Below, piece after piece: positions 1-7,924 of a stretch of DNA of 64,000 bases. The notes beneath the pieces are model-generated. The model searched no databases. It was not told the DNA's origin and saw only the letters and a program-made list of their open reading frames with translations. The translations under genes were made by a program, and so were the position numbers. Location of the stretch: contig CAWDAI010000001.1 of the NCBI GenBank assembly GCA_963800275.1, positions 186,001 through 250,000 of the forward strand, written 5' to 3'. This stretch comes from JAFMJV01 sp963800275 (lineage in GTDB: Bacteria; Chloroflexota; Limnocylindria; Limnocylindrales; CSP1-4). Each line of letters starts with the position of its first letter. Positions within the stretch are counted from its first letter, which is position 1.

Positions 1-1011
1 GTCGCTGACCCACAGCTGGTCGAAGCCCATCTGGCCCGCTGAGGCGCCGGCAGCCCACAGCCGCCCGGCCGCCGCGACCGGGAAGAGCAGGCGCGGGACC
101 CACGGCCTCACCGGGGCGGTCCCACTGGCCGTCCCGTCCCCGCCATAGAGCCGTGCCGGCTTGGTCTCCGAGGCGCGCGCGCCGAAGTAGAGCTGGCTGC
201 CCAGTGGTGTCAGGAACGTCGGATCCAGCATGGTACCCAGCCGCCTCGTCCCGGCCCACGACCCATCGCTCCACCACAGTTGCGGCACTCCGCCGTACGG
301 AGCCAGCGGTGGGCTCGCGCTGAGGTAGATGTGCTTGCGAAACACGGTGACCTCGTCGATCTCCCAGAACCTGCGCGATAGTCGCTTCGTCCCCGTCGCG
401 GTGCCGTCGCTCCTCCAAAGCGCATCGTCGGCGGGGAGATAGAGCCGTCCGCGCATCCAGCGGGCGGCACCGACGTCGACCGCGAGAAAGTCGCGGAGCT
501 TGATCGTCGTCCGGGCCGTGCCATCGGTGCGCCACAGCTGACGGTGGTCGAGGCCGAGATAAGCCGTGCCTCCACCGTCGGCGATGCCTGTGATGGCCGA
601 GCCGGCAGTGCCTCTGGTGAGGTCCTTGACGATGTGCGTGCCCGCCCTCGTGCCATCGCTGACCCAGAGCTCGCGGCCGTGGACCCCGTCGACGGCCGTG
701 AAGTAGACCCGCGAGCCGACAGGGGTGAGCAGTGTCGGACCGGAGCCGGCCTCACCGGGACGGATGTCGCGGACGAGACGCGTGCCCTGGGCGGTACCGT
801 CGGTCGCCCAGAGCTCGACGCCGTGGACGCCGTCGTTGGCCCTGAAGAAGACCAGGTCAGCGGCCCGGGTCAGGAAGCGCGGGGCGGACCCGCCACTGCT
901 TCTGATGTCCTCGATGAGCCCCACGTGTACCGCCGGATCCTGGGCGGCGACCGGCGTGATGAGAGCGGCCGTGGCCAGGAAGACGACGGCGAGCGTAGCG
1001 GGGACACGCAT
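1..1011 (-). CDS. Secreted DGT-repeat (ELWxSDGT) protein, C-terminus cut by window edge
   Basis: An open frame of 337 codons runs off the left edge without a stop. The chosen ATG begins MRVPATLAVVFLATAALITP, a good signal peptide with likely cleavage after PVAAQ. The mature part is built of repeats of about 45-60 residues containing ELWATDGT, ELWVSDGT, QLWRTDGT, ALWRSDGT and QLWWSDGS, each followed by xxGTxxV and a loop such as LVRDIRPGEAGSG. This is the ELWxxDGT repeat found in many secreted, probably beta-propeller, bacterial proteins. No enzymatic motif is visible. The upstream ATG near 1081 is in another frame. Function unknown; export and the repeat architecture are well supported. Confidence 0.8.
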   Translation of the reverse strand, partial: MRVPATLAVVFLATAALITPVAAQDPAVHVGLIEDIRSSGGSAPRFLTRAADLVFFRANDGVHGVELWATDGTAQGTRLVRDIRPGEAGSGPTLLTPVGSRVYFTAVDGVHGRELWVSDGTRAGTHIVKDLTRGTAGSAITGIADGGGTAYLGLDHRQLWRTDGTARTTIKLRDFLAVDVGAARWMRGRLYLPADDALWRSDGTATGTKRLSRRFWEIDEVTVFRKHIYLSASPPLAPYGGVPQLWWSDGSWAGTRRLGTMLDPTFLTPLGSQLYFGARASETKPARLYGGDGTASGTAPVRPWVPRLLFPVAAAGRLWAAGASAGQMGFDQLWVSD

Positions 1012-1137
1012 CTGAGGACAGCTCCGACGGATCCTCACGTTGACCCGGCAAGGGATGCGATCGCGGAGGGTCCCAGCCATGAAGCGTACTCCCGTAGGGA
1101 GGGAAAGGAAGAGCCGTTCGGCCCGACCCAGTCGGGT

Positions 1138-2442
1138 CTACCGCCGATCCTTGCGTTCGCGAAACTCCTCCCAGGGGTCGTAGTCCGGGTCGAGCGGCTC
1201 CTGCGCGGGCCGCTCGGCCGCGTTCACGTGCTCGAGGTTGACGCGGATCCGGGTCCAGGTGGTGGAACGGCCACGCATGGCGTCGACCAGCACGTCCTTC
1301 GGCTCCAGCTGGGCGGCCACGTCCGGATGGCGTGCCCTCCAGCGGTCGAGCCCGGCGAGGGCGTCCTCCTTCTTGGCGGCCCGCGCGATCTCGATCAAGG
1401 GCTTGGTCGAGCGGCGCCGGCCCGCGGCTGAAGGCGCATCGCCCACCCGCCGCCTGGAAGGCTGCACACGGGGCGGCTCGTCGTCCTGCTTGCGGTAATG
1501 GGGGGGCCAGGGCGCATCGCCGAGGCCCTCCGCCTCGTGGCGGGCAGACAGCTCCAGCAGCACCTCGAGCGAACCCACCGCGTCGTCGATGCCGACGTGC
1601 CGATCTCCGCGCTCGGCGAAGAGCGCGGGTACGGTCGCCAGCGTGAAATCCTCCGCCACCACGTCCGGCACCTCTGCCCACTCCAGGGGCATGGAGACCC
1701 GCGCGTCGGGCGTGGCGCGCACCGAGTAGGCCGAGGCCACGGTGCGATCCTTGGCGTTCTGGTTGTAATCGAGGAAGACGCCGTGGCGCTCCTCTTTCCA
1801 CCATTTGCTGGTGGCCAGCGCCGGCGCGCGCCGCTCCACGTCGCGGGCGAGCGCCAGCGCCGCGCGCCGCACCTCCTGGAAGCTCCAGCGAGGCTCGATG
1901 CGCACGTTGATGTGGATGCCCCGTGAGCCGGAGGTCTTGGGCCAGCCAGCGAGGCCGACCGCATCGAGTGCCTCGCGAGCCACCAGCGCGACCGTGCGGA
2001 TGTCAGCCCAGGGAACGCCCGGGACCGGGTCCAGGTCCACGCGCAGCTCGTCGGGATGATCGAGGTCCTCGGCCCGCACCAGGTGGGGGTTGAGGTCCAG
2101 GCAACCGAGGTTCGCGACCCATGCCAGCGAGGCCGGGTCGCGCAGCACCACCTCCTCCGCGGTGCGGCCGGACGGGAACGCGAGCTCGACCGTGTCGACC
2201 CAGGCCGGCCGCTTGGCCGGGGCCCGTTTCTGGAAGAAGAACTCGCCGTCCGCGCCATCGACGTAGCGCTTCAGCGCCATCGGACGCCCGCCGGCGCCGC
2301 GCAGCGCGCCCTCGGCCACGGCCAGGTAGTAGCGCACCAGGTCGAGCTTGGTATAGCCGGGCTCGGGCCAGTAGATCTTGGCCGGATTGGTGACCTTGAC
2401 CTCGTGCCCTCCGACCTCGATCAGCTCGAACGGTGTGGCCAT
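1138..2442 (-). CDS. LigD-type polymerase/primase (AEP) domain protein, standalone
   Basis: 434 residues. The first 300 match the polymerase domain of LigD, the archaeo-eukaryotic primase-like enzyme of bacterial non-homologous end joining, which adds ribonucleotides or deoxynucleotides at breaks. Visible active-site motifs are VDLDP (D136, D138), SGSRGIH (H177) and FLDYNQN (D225) followed by KDRT. Residues 300-434 form a charged tail with PWPPHYRKQDDEPP; no ligase or nuclease domain is present and no Ku gene lies in the window. The ATG at 2442 is preceded by GGAGG inside the end of ppa; the longer open frame upstream is only ppa in another frame. It is the second gene of a ppa operon with a 4-base gap. 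Confidence 0.88.
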   Translation of the reverse strand: MATPFELIEVGGHEVKVTNPAKIYWPEPGYTKLDLVRYYLAVAEGALRGAGGRPMALKRYVDGADGEFFFQKRAPAKRPAWVDTVELAFPSGRTAEEVVLRDPASLAWVANLGCLDLNPHLVRAEDLDHPDELRVDLDPVPGVPWADIRTVALVAREALDAVGLAGWPKTSGSRGIHINVRIEPRWSFQEVRRAALALARDVERRAPALATSKWWKEERHGVFLDYNQNAKDRTVASAYSVRATPDARVSMPLEWAEVPDVVAEDFTLATVPALFAERGDRHVGIDDAVGSLEVLLELSARHEAEGLGDAPWPPHYRKQDDEPPRVQPSRRRVGDAPSAAGRRRSTKPLIEIARAAKKEDALAGLDRWRARHPDVAAQLEPKDVLVDAMRGRSTTWTRIRVNLEHVNAAERPAQEPLDPDYDPWEEFRERKDRR

Positions 2443-2446
2443 GGGG

Positions 2447-2983
2447 TCACGCCTCCGCCGGCTCCTCCCCGGCCGCCTGCTCAGCGAGCCAGCGTTGGCG
2501 GTCGACACGCAGGATCTCCAGCGTCTCGGCGACCCCGGCCCAGCCATCGATCTGGACGGACTTATCCTCAAGGTTCTTGTAGGTGTGGAAGAACTGCTCG
2601 ATCTCGAGCAGCTTGTGGGGCGAGACCTGGCGCAGCGCCTCCAGGTGGGCATACAGCGGATCGGCCAGGGCCACGCACAGGACCTTGTAGTCCACCCCCA
2701 TCTCGTCAGCCATCCGCAATACGCCCACGGGCCGGGCCCACACGTGGCAGCCGGGGAACGTGGGCTCGTCGATGAGCAGCATCGCGTCGGTATGGTCCCC
2801 GTCGTCAGCACGCGTGCCTTCGATGAAGCCGTAGTCGAAGTTGTAGAAGACCGCGGAGCTGAGCACCCGATCCAGCCGGATCACGTGCGCCTCCTCGTCG
2901 TACTCGTACTTGTTGCGGCTACCGGCAGGGATCTCGACGACCACTTCGATGACAGCGGGGAAGGTCGTTGGCGGCAGGGTCAT
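2447..2983 (-). CDS. ppa: Inorganic pyrophosphatase (family I)
   Basis: 178 residues, the usual size of soluble family I pyrophosphatase, which hydrolyses PPi to phosphate in the cytoplasm. Family features are the N-terminal IPAGSRNKYEYDE, NFDYGFIEGTRADDGDHTDAM (the metal-binding DxDxxD signature reads DGDHTD here), and the C-terminal HLEALRQVSPHKLLEIEQFF with the YKNLEDK region. It is followed after 4 bases by the LigD-type polymerase, so the polymerase and the enzyme removing its PPi product are co-transcribed. TACACT lies 7 bases before the ATG with no Shine-Dalgarno, so the transcript is probably leaderless. Confidence 0.93.
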   Translation of the reverse strand: MTLPPTTFPAVIEVVVEIPAGSRNKYEYDEEAHVIRLDRVLSSAVFYNFDYGFIEGTRADDGDHTDAMLLIDEPTFPGCHVWARPVGVLRMADEMGVDYKVLCVALADPLYAHLEALRQVSPHKLLEIEQFFHTYKNLEDKSVQIDGWAGVAETLEILRVDRQRWLAEQAAGEEPAEA

Positions 2984-2990
2984 TCGCGGC

Positions 2991-2996
2991 AGTGTA
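2991..2996 (-). promoter_or_regulatory. -10-like TACACT, leaderless promoter of ppa
   Basis: TACACT ends 7 bases before the ppa ATG and no ribosome site lies between. No convincing -35 element is visible. Confidence 0.5.
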
Positions 2997-3038
2997 CGGG
3001 GAAGGCAGAGAAACCGTCAGTCGGCGCGTGCACGCGAT

Positions 3039-3044
3039 TAGACT
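3039..3044 (+). promoter_or_regulatory. -10-like TAGACT, leaderless promoter of nitroreductase gene
   Basis: TAGACT ends 6 bases before the ATG at 3051; there is no Shine-Dalgarno. It sits in the 67-base divergent gap with ppa. Confidence 0.5.
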
Positions 3045-3050
3045 CATGGG

Positions 3051-3593
3051 ATGGACATCATCACCGCTGCGCGCACGATCCGCGTGGTAAGGAACTATGC
3101 GCCCACCCCACTGACCGAGGAGGAGGTTCGCGCGCTGGCCGATGTCGCGCGCAAGGCAGGCTCGTCCAAGAACTCCCAGCGCTGGGACTTCATCACGATC
3201 CGGGAGCGCGAGTCGCTGCGACGTCTCGGCGGAACCACCCAGTACGCCAAGCACCTGCCCTCGGCCGGAGCGGCCATCGCGCTCATCGTGGACAGGCCCG
3301 ATCCGGACTACCTGCGGTCCGTGCTCTGGGACCTGGGCCGCGCCGCGCAGAACATCATGCTCGCGGCCTGGGATGCGGGCATCGGCTCCTGTCCCATCAC
3401 GGTGCGCGACTTCGCGTTGGCGGCGGATGTACTGGGACTGCCGGACGACAAGGAGTGCCAGTACATCATCGCGCTGGGTCGGCCGGCCGACCCAGGCGAT
3501 CTGACGCGCCCGCCACGGGCCGGGGGACGCAAGAGCTTCGACGAGGTCGTGCACGCGGAACGCTGGGGACGAAACCAGACAGGCAAGAGCTGA
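3051..3593 (+). CDS. Nitroreductase family protein
   Basis: 180 residues with the FMN-binding nitroreductase fold: N-terminal AARTIRVVRNYAPTPLTEEE, where the family has a RxSxRxF type motif, AGSSKNSQRWDFI near residue 38 for FMN contact, LGRAAQNIMLAAWDAGIGSC in the middle, and the late LPDDKECQYIIALGRPAD. Such enzymes reduce nitro-aromatics, quinones or flavins with NAD(P)H; the substrate cannot be told. It is divergent from ppa and followed after 10 bases by the helix-hairpin-helix protein gene, likely one operon. Confidence 0.85.
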   Translation: MDIITAARTIRVVRNYAPTPLTEEEVRALADVARKAGSSKNSQRWDFITIRERESLRRLGGTTQYAKHLPSAGAAIALIVDRPDPDYLRSVLWDLGRAAQNIMLAAWDAGIGSCPITVRDFALAADVLGLPDDKECQYIIALGRPADPGDLTRPPRAGGRKSFDEVVHAERWGRNQTGKS

Positions 3594-3603
3594 GGAGGTC
3601 GGG

Positions 3604-4035
3604 ATGAAGGGCAAGTTCACCGCAGTGGTGGCCTCGGTCGTGGCTGCGGCCGGTGCCGCTGCAGCCGCGGCTTGGGCGCGCGCGCGCCGAGCCGACGAAC
3701 CACGGCTGGAAGTGAGCGCGGCACCGGACGTGGCCGCGGCACCGGACAGAGAGGCACCGCCGATCGGCCCGGACCCTGCGAGCGACCCTCCCTCCACCAG
3801 CGCGACCCCTGTGGCCGGCGGCGACGGCGACACGACCGACGATCTCACGGCCATCAAGGGCCTGGGCAAGGTCAAGGCAGCGAAGCTGGCGGAATTGGGC
3901 GTCACGAGCTACGCCCAGATCGCCCAGTGGACGGACGCCGACCTCGCCGACTACGGCCAGCGGACCAATACCAGCACCGGACAGATCAAGCGAGAGGACT
4001 GGGTCGGACAGGCCAAGGCCTTGCTCAAGGACTAG
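3604..4035 (+). CDS. Membrane-anchored helix-hairpin-helix domain protein
   Basis: 143 residues. Residues 4-25 are an alanine-rich hydrophobic helix likely acting as an anchor, 26-75 are a proline/alanine-rich linker, and 78-143 carry DLTAIKGLGKVKAAKLAELG and the following YAQIAQWTDADLA, the helix-hairpin-helix seen at the end of some ribosomal and NADH dehydrogenase-linked proteins. GGAGG lies 6 bases before the ATG. It follows the nitroreductase gene closely. A role in nucleic-acid or protein binding at the membrane is inference only. Confidence 0.78.
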   Translation: MKGKFTAVVASVVAAAGAAAAAAWARARRADEPRLEVSAAPDVAAAPDREAPPIGPDPASDPPSTSATPVAGGDGDTTDDLTAIKGLGKVKAAKLAELGVTSYAQIAQWTDADLADYGQRTNTSTGQIKREDWVGQAKALLKD

Positions 4036-4096
4036 CGACGGTCTGGGCCAAAGGGCCGAGGCCGGGGACGGGACCGGGACCGCCAGCAGCGATCGC

Positions 4097-4585
4097 TCAG
4101 GGTCGGGCGTCCTCGAGGGCGATCGTGAAGGGGCCCCACGGCCACTCGTGCGGCAGCATCCAGCCACGGCGGCCGAACGGGGTGTACAAGGGCCGTGGCG
4201 CCTGCCCGGTGGGCCCGCTCGCAGGCAGAAACCGCGGTCGTTCCAGATAGATCGCGGCAACGCCTTCACCGTAACGCGACAGGTATGCCCCGAGTGGGCC
4301 TGCCTGGGGCGTTCGCGGTTGCTCGAGCAGCAGGAGCACTGGTCCGTAGTGCACCGCGGCGGCATGTGCATCGAGCACTCGGTCGCGGGCACACCGCACG
4401 AAGGGAGCCGGCGCTTCGGCCATCGAATGCTCGAGGTCGTGGGTGGCCCAAGCGAGGGCCATGATGCGGTCGCCGGCGTCGGTCTGCGCGGGCGCGATCT
4501 CGCGGGCCAGCTCCGCCAGGGCCGCGCTGGACAGCGGTGCGCGCAATCGCGCGGTCAGCTGGTGGAGTCGGTCGGGTCCGGGCAT
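4097..4585 (-). CDS. Hypothetical protein
   Basis: 162 residues from the ATG at 4585. This start is preferred over upstream ATG codons because TAGCAT ends 7 bases before it, the spacing seen at many genes in this window. I do not recognise a family. The N-terminal half looks helical (LTARLRAPLSSAALAELARE, DRIMALAWATHDLEHSM); the C-terminal half is rich in Pro, Gly and Trp (PHEWPWGPF). No signal peptide, membrane helix or metal motif is seen. It converges with the helix-hairpin-helix gene. Confidence 0.55.
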   Translation of the reverse strand: MPGPDRLHQLTARLRAPLSSAALAELAREIAPAQTDAGDRIMALAWATHDLEHSMAEAPAPFVRCARDRVLDAHAAAVHYGPVLLLLEQPRTPQAGPLGAYLSRYGEGVAAIYLERPRFLPASGPTGQAPRPLYTPFGRRGWMLPHEWPWGPFTIALEDARP

Positions 4586-4592
4586 CGAGCAC

Positions 4593-4598
4593 ATGCTA
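4593..4598 (-). promoter_or_regulatory. -10-like TAGCAT, leaderless promoter
   Basis: TAGCAT ends 7 bases before the ATG at 4585 and decides that start for the hypothetical gene. Confidence 0.42.
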
Positions 4599-4687
4599 CG
4601 TGCGCCGGGCAGTCCGACGCCGCCGGTGATCATGGATACCGGCGGCGCGGGGCAGGCGTAGGGTCCGGTCGAAGGACCCGGCGGTGT

Positions 4688-4882
4688 CTAGCGGTTGCGG
4701 GCCAGGAAGGCCATCACGTCTTCCAGGCGGAAGCGGCGGTCTCCCCGCTTGCAGACACGATAGAACGGTAGTTCGCCACGGTCACCGAGGCGCTTGACCG
4801 TGTTGACATGCAGGTGCAAGAGGTCGGCCACTTCACTCGCAGTGAGCATGGGGCCGAGATCGTTGGCTGCCATGGACGCCAT
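4688..4882 (-). CDS. Excisionase-family (MerR-like helix-turn-helix) DNA-binding protein
   Basis: 64 residues, nearly all one winged helix-turn-helix of the HTH_17/excisionase type: LTASEVADLLHLHVNTVKRL, then a wing with LPFYRVCKRGDRRFRLEDV. Proteins of this size serve as excisionases of mobile elements or as small transcription factors. AAGGA lies 9 bases before the ATG; an internal ATG (MAAND) is a second possible start. No integrase is close. The neighbouring acetyltransferase relic suggests a scarred region. Confidence 0.75.
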   Translation of the reverse strand: MASMAANDLGPMLTASEVADLLHLHVNTVKRLGDRGELPFYRVCKRGDRRFRLEDVMAFLARNR

Positions 4883-5133
4883 CTAACGTTCCTTATCTCG
4901 CGTTCAGTGGGCTGCTGGACGTTGCTCGGTGCTCGGTACGCTCGGCGCCACTGCGATTGCCGAGCCACCCTGATGCTTGCGGACCGTTGTGATGTGGTCC
5001 ATCGAGGTGTTGATGAGCATGGTGGCGTCCCAACCCTCCTGCAACAACCCGTACTTGGGTCAGCCCCACCCGTACCGGAAGGGGCGGTGCACGTCGTCAA
5101 CGGCGAGGCGCGCCGACGTTCGGTCCGGCGGCC
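4883..5133. other. Intergenic stretch without recognised gene
   Basis: About 250 bases between the excisionase ORF and the acetyltransferase relic. Only short, low-quality open frames are present; no hairpin, tRNA or repeat was recognised. Confidence 0.5.
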
Positions 5134-5139
5134 TAGACT
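5134..5139 (+). promoter_or_regulatory. -10-like TAGACT before acetyltransferase relic
   Basis: TAGACT ends 6 bases before the ATG of the relic at 5146, the same hexamer and spacing as at the nitroreductase gene. Confidence 0.4.
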
Positions 5140-5145
5140 CGCTCG

Positions 5146-5310
5146 ATGCACGACGGGCCAGAACGACCGCTGTTGCGCAGTGAACGACTGCTCCTGCGGC
5201 CGGCTGAACGCGGAGACATCGAGAAGGGCTATGGCACCGAGGTCATGGAAATGCTCATGGACTTCGGCTTCGGCGAGCTCCGACTGCACCGGATCGGACG
5301 CGCAGGCTAG
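5146..5310 (+). pseudogene. GNAT acetyltransferase relic with internal deletion
   Basis: 54 codons. The first 24 residues end in LLRSERLLLRPAERGDIE, the typical start of RimJ/RimL-type GNAT acetyltransferases. The next residues, KGYGTEVMEMLMDFGFGEL then RLHRI, match the acetyl-CoA-binding motif A region that normally lies about 70-90 residues later. The stretch between is missing in frame and the end is cut to GRAG before a stop overlapping the convergent permease gene. A complete fold cannot form. The intact start region with promoter suggests recent decay. Confidence 0.7.
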
Positions 5311-6299
5311 CCGCGGCGGCGACGTCTCAGGATGTCGAGGTAGACGGCACCGATAACGATGACGCCGGTCACGACGATCTGCCACTCCTGCGGCACATTC
5401 AGCAGGCGCAGGCCGTTGGTCAGGACGCTGATGATGAAGGCACCGATGATGGTGCCGGTGATGGTGCCCTCGCCGCCGGCGAGGGAGGTACCGCCGATGA
5501 CCGCAGCTGCGATGGCGTCAAGCTCGTAGCCGAAGCCGGTGGCCGGCTGAGCTGAGTTGAGCCGCGCGGCTAGGACCACGCCCGCGAGGCCGGCCGTGGT
5601 GCCGCTGATGACGTACGCCGACGCCTTGTAGCGCATGGTGCGCACGCCGGACAGGCGTGTGGCCTCCTCGTTGCTGCCGATGGCGAAGATGTAGCGGCCG
5701 ACGATGGTCTTGCTCAGAACGAACCACACCACGATCGCGGTGGCGACGAAGACGAAGACGAGGTTGGGCAGGTCGAAGCCGGGGATGAACTGGTCGGTGA
5801 CCGAGCCCATGAAGAACTCGTTGAACCCAGGCTGGTCCGGAAAGTAGATCGGCCGCAGCTCCGAGATGACCAGGGCCAGGCCCCTAGCGATGTTGAGCAT
5901 GCCCAACGTCGCGATGAAGGGAGGCAAGTCGAAGCGCGCCACCAATGTGCCGTTGACCAGGCCCATGAGGGTGCCAGAGAGGATACCCAGGAGGATCCCG
6001 ACGGGCCAGGGCAGACCCATGTTCGTGATGAACACGCCGGTCATGACCGCCGCGAAGGTCATGACCGTGCCGACCGAGAGGTCGATGCCGGCAGTGATGA
6101 TGACGAAGGTCACGCCCATGGCCAGGATGCCCACGACCGAGGTCGCGAGGAAGACGCCCTTGGCGTTGCTCCAGGTAGCAAAGTAGGGCGAGGCGATGGC
6201 GAAGAAGATGATGAGGATGACGAGTGCGCCCAGCGCCAGGAAGCGCTGGACGGCGTCCGACTTGAAGATCGACCCTGCGGATCTCATTGAGCTCTTCAT
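5307..6299 (-). CDS. CUT2 sugar ABC transporter permease (RbsC-like)
   Basis: 330 residues with 8-10 hydrophobic helices, the usual size for RbsC-type permeases. Family signatures are AGIDLSVGT near residue 70 and the late GGTSLAGGEGTITGTIIGAF. It forms the membrane channel of an ABC importer with the ATPase and binding protein encoded upstream; its ATG directly abuts the ATPase stop codon, so the two are translationally linked. The sugar (pentose, galactose or similar) cannot be read from sequence. Its stop overlaps the end of the convergent acetyltransferase relic by four bases. Confidence 0.92.
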   Translation of the reverse strand: MKSSMRSAGSIFKSDAVQRFLALGALVILIIFFAIASPYFATWSNAKGVFLATSVVGILAMGVTFVIITAGIDLSVGTVMTFAAVMTGVFITNMGLPWPVGILLGILSGTLMGLVNGTLVARFDLPPFIATLGMLNIARGLALVISELRPIYFPDQPGFNEFFMGSVTDQFIPGFDLPNLVFVFVATAIVVWFVLSKTIVGRYIFAIGSNEEATRLSGVRTMRYKASAYVISGTTAGLAGVVLAARLNSAQPATGFGYELDAIAAAVIGGTSLAGGEGTITGTIIGAFIISVLTNGLRLLNVPQEWQIVVTGVIVIGAVYLDILRRRRRG

Positions 6300-7838
6300 C
6301 TATGCCCCCGACACGTCCTTGACTTGCGCGACGGACTCGCGCTGTGTCGCGAGCGTCATGATCGTTTCCTGGTCCGCCTCGCCGGCGGTCAGCTCTCCGG
6401 TGAGCCTGCCCTCACACATCACGATGATGCGGTGGCTCATGCGCAGGATCTCCGGCAACTCCGAGCTGATCATGATGATCGACTTGCCCTCGGCAGCCAG
6501 CTCGTTGAGGAGGTGGTAGATCTCCTGCTTGGCGCCCACGTCGATACCGCGGGTGGGCTCGTCGAAGATGAGGATGTCCATCTCCGCGGTCAGCCACTTG
6601 GCGATGACCACCTTCTGCTGGTTGCCGCCGGAGAGGTTGCGCGCCAGCTGCTTGATGCTCGGCGTCTTGATGTCCAGCTCCTCAACTCTTTGCTCCGAGG
6701 CCACCCTGGCCTTGGCGTCATCGACGCGGCCGAGCGACTTGAGGAACTTCTGGAACGACGCCAGGGCGATGTTGGTCTCGAGGTCCAGCCCCAGGGCCAA
6801 CCCATAGCGCTTGCGGTCCTCCGAGAGATAGGCGATACCGATCTCCACGGCCTCGGCCGGGTTGTGGATCTCCACGGCCTGGCCATTGACCGTGATCCGT
6901 CCCGCGTCCTTCTCGTCGGCACCGAAGATGAGGCGAGCGAGCTCGGACCGGCCCGCGCCGACGAGGCCGGCTACGCCGAGGATCTCGCCTCGGCGCAGGC
7001 CGAACGACACGTCCTGTACCGCACGGCCGCGCGAGAGGCCTTCCACCTGCAGCACATACGGCTGCTGGTCAGCATCCGCGGGCACGTGGGGAGCCTCCTC
7101 GTAGATGGTGCGGCCGACCATCATCGAGATGATGTCATCGATATCGACGTCATCGGTGTTGACCGTGGCTACGTGCTGGCCGTCGCGCATGACCGTGACG
7201 CGGTCCGCGATCTGGCGCAGCTCCTCGAGGCGGTGGCTGATGTGGACGATGCCGCGGCCCTGCTCACGCAACATGCGGATGATGCGGAAGAGCTCCGCGA
7301 TCTCGGCGTCGGTGAGCGCCGCTGTGGGCTCGTCCATGATGAGGACGGAGGCGTCGAGCGAGAGTGCCTTGGCGATCTCCACCATCTGCTGCTGCGCGAC
7401 CTTGAGATCGCCGCACCTGGCGGTGGGGTCCAGGCGCAGACCCAGGCGCTCGACCAGCTCGGCCGTCTGGCGGATCTGGGCCTTGTCATCGACGATGAAG
7501 TCGAAGCGGCCGCGCGGCTCGCGGCCCATGTAGATGTTCTGGGCCACCGTCAAGTGGTTGGCCAGCAGCAGCTCCTGGTGGATCATGCTGATGCCGAGGT
7601 CGCGTCCAGCCCGGGGGTTGGGCACTCGCACGGACTTGCCCTCGACCTCGATGGTGCCGGCGTCCTTCTGGTACACGCCGGTGAGGACCTTCATGAGGGT
7701 CGACTTGCCGGCGCCGTTCTCACCGACGAGCGCGTGGACCTCGCCCGGACGCAACTCGAACTGGGCATCCTTCAGTGCTTGCACGCCGGGGAATGCCTTG
7801 TCGATCCCTGTCATCCGGACAAGGAGCTCTTCGGTCAT
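6300..7838 (-). CDS. CUT2 sugar ABC transporter ATP-binding protein (RbsA-like, two ATPase domains)
   Basis: 512 residues, the normal length of RbsA/MglA-type fused ATPases. The N-terminal half has Walker A GENGAGKST (39-47), signature region LKVAQQQMVEIAKAL and Walker B SVLIMDEPTAAL. The C-terminal half has the typical degenerate P-loop GLVGAGRSE and signature LSGGNQQKVVIAKWL with ILIFDEPTRGIDVG. It powers the importer formed with the RbsC-like permease. Between it and the upstream binding-protein gene lies a perfect stem-loop (7867-7897) that could lower its expression relative to the binding protein. Confidence 0.94.
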   Translation of the reverse strand: MTEELLVRMTGIDKAFPGVQALKDAQFELRPGEVHALVGENGAGKSTLMKVLTGVYQKDAGTIEVEGKSVRVPNPRAGRDLGISMIHQELLLANHLTVAQNIYMGREPRGRFDFIVDDKAQIRQTAELVERLGLRLDPTARCGDLKVAQQQMVEIAKALSLDASVLIMDEPTAALTDAEIAELFRIIRMLREQGRGIVHISHRLEELRQIADRVTVMRDGQHVATVNTDDVDIDDIISMMVGRTIYEEAPHVPADADQQPYVLQVEGLSRGRAVQDVSFGLRRGEILGVAGLVGAGRSELARLIFGADEKDAGRITVNGQAVEIHNPAEAVEIGIAYLSEDRKRYGLALGLDLETNIALASFQKFLKSLGRVDDAKARVASEQRVEELDIKTPSIKQLARNLSGGNQQKVVIAKWLTAEMDILIFDEPTRGIDVGAKQEIYHLLNELAAEGKSIIMISSELPEILRMSHRIIVMCEGRLTGELTAGEADQETIMTLATQRESVAQVKDVSGA

Positions 7839-7866
7839 CTCGATCCCTCGCTCACTGGCATAGACC

Positions 7867-7897
7867 GCGGGACTGTCGCTGGCTGCGACAGTCCCGC
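7867..7897 (-). terminator. Intercistronic 13-bp stem-loop in sugar ABC operon
   Basis: GCGGGACTGTCGC is repeated as its perfect reverse complement with a 5-base loop, between the binding-protein stop and the ATPase start. No T-run follows, so it more likely causes partial termination or protects the upstream mRNA end than full termination. Confidence 0.65.
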
Positions 7898-7924
7898 TGG
7901 GTCAACTAGCTTGGGTCTGCGTCC

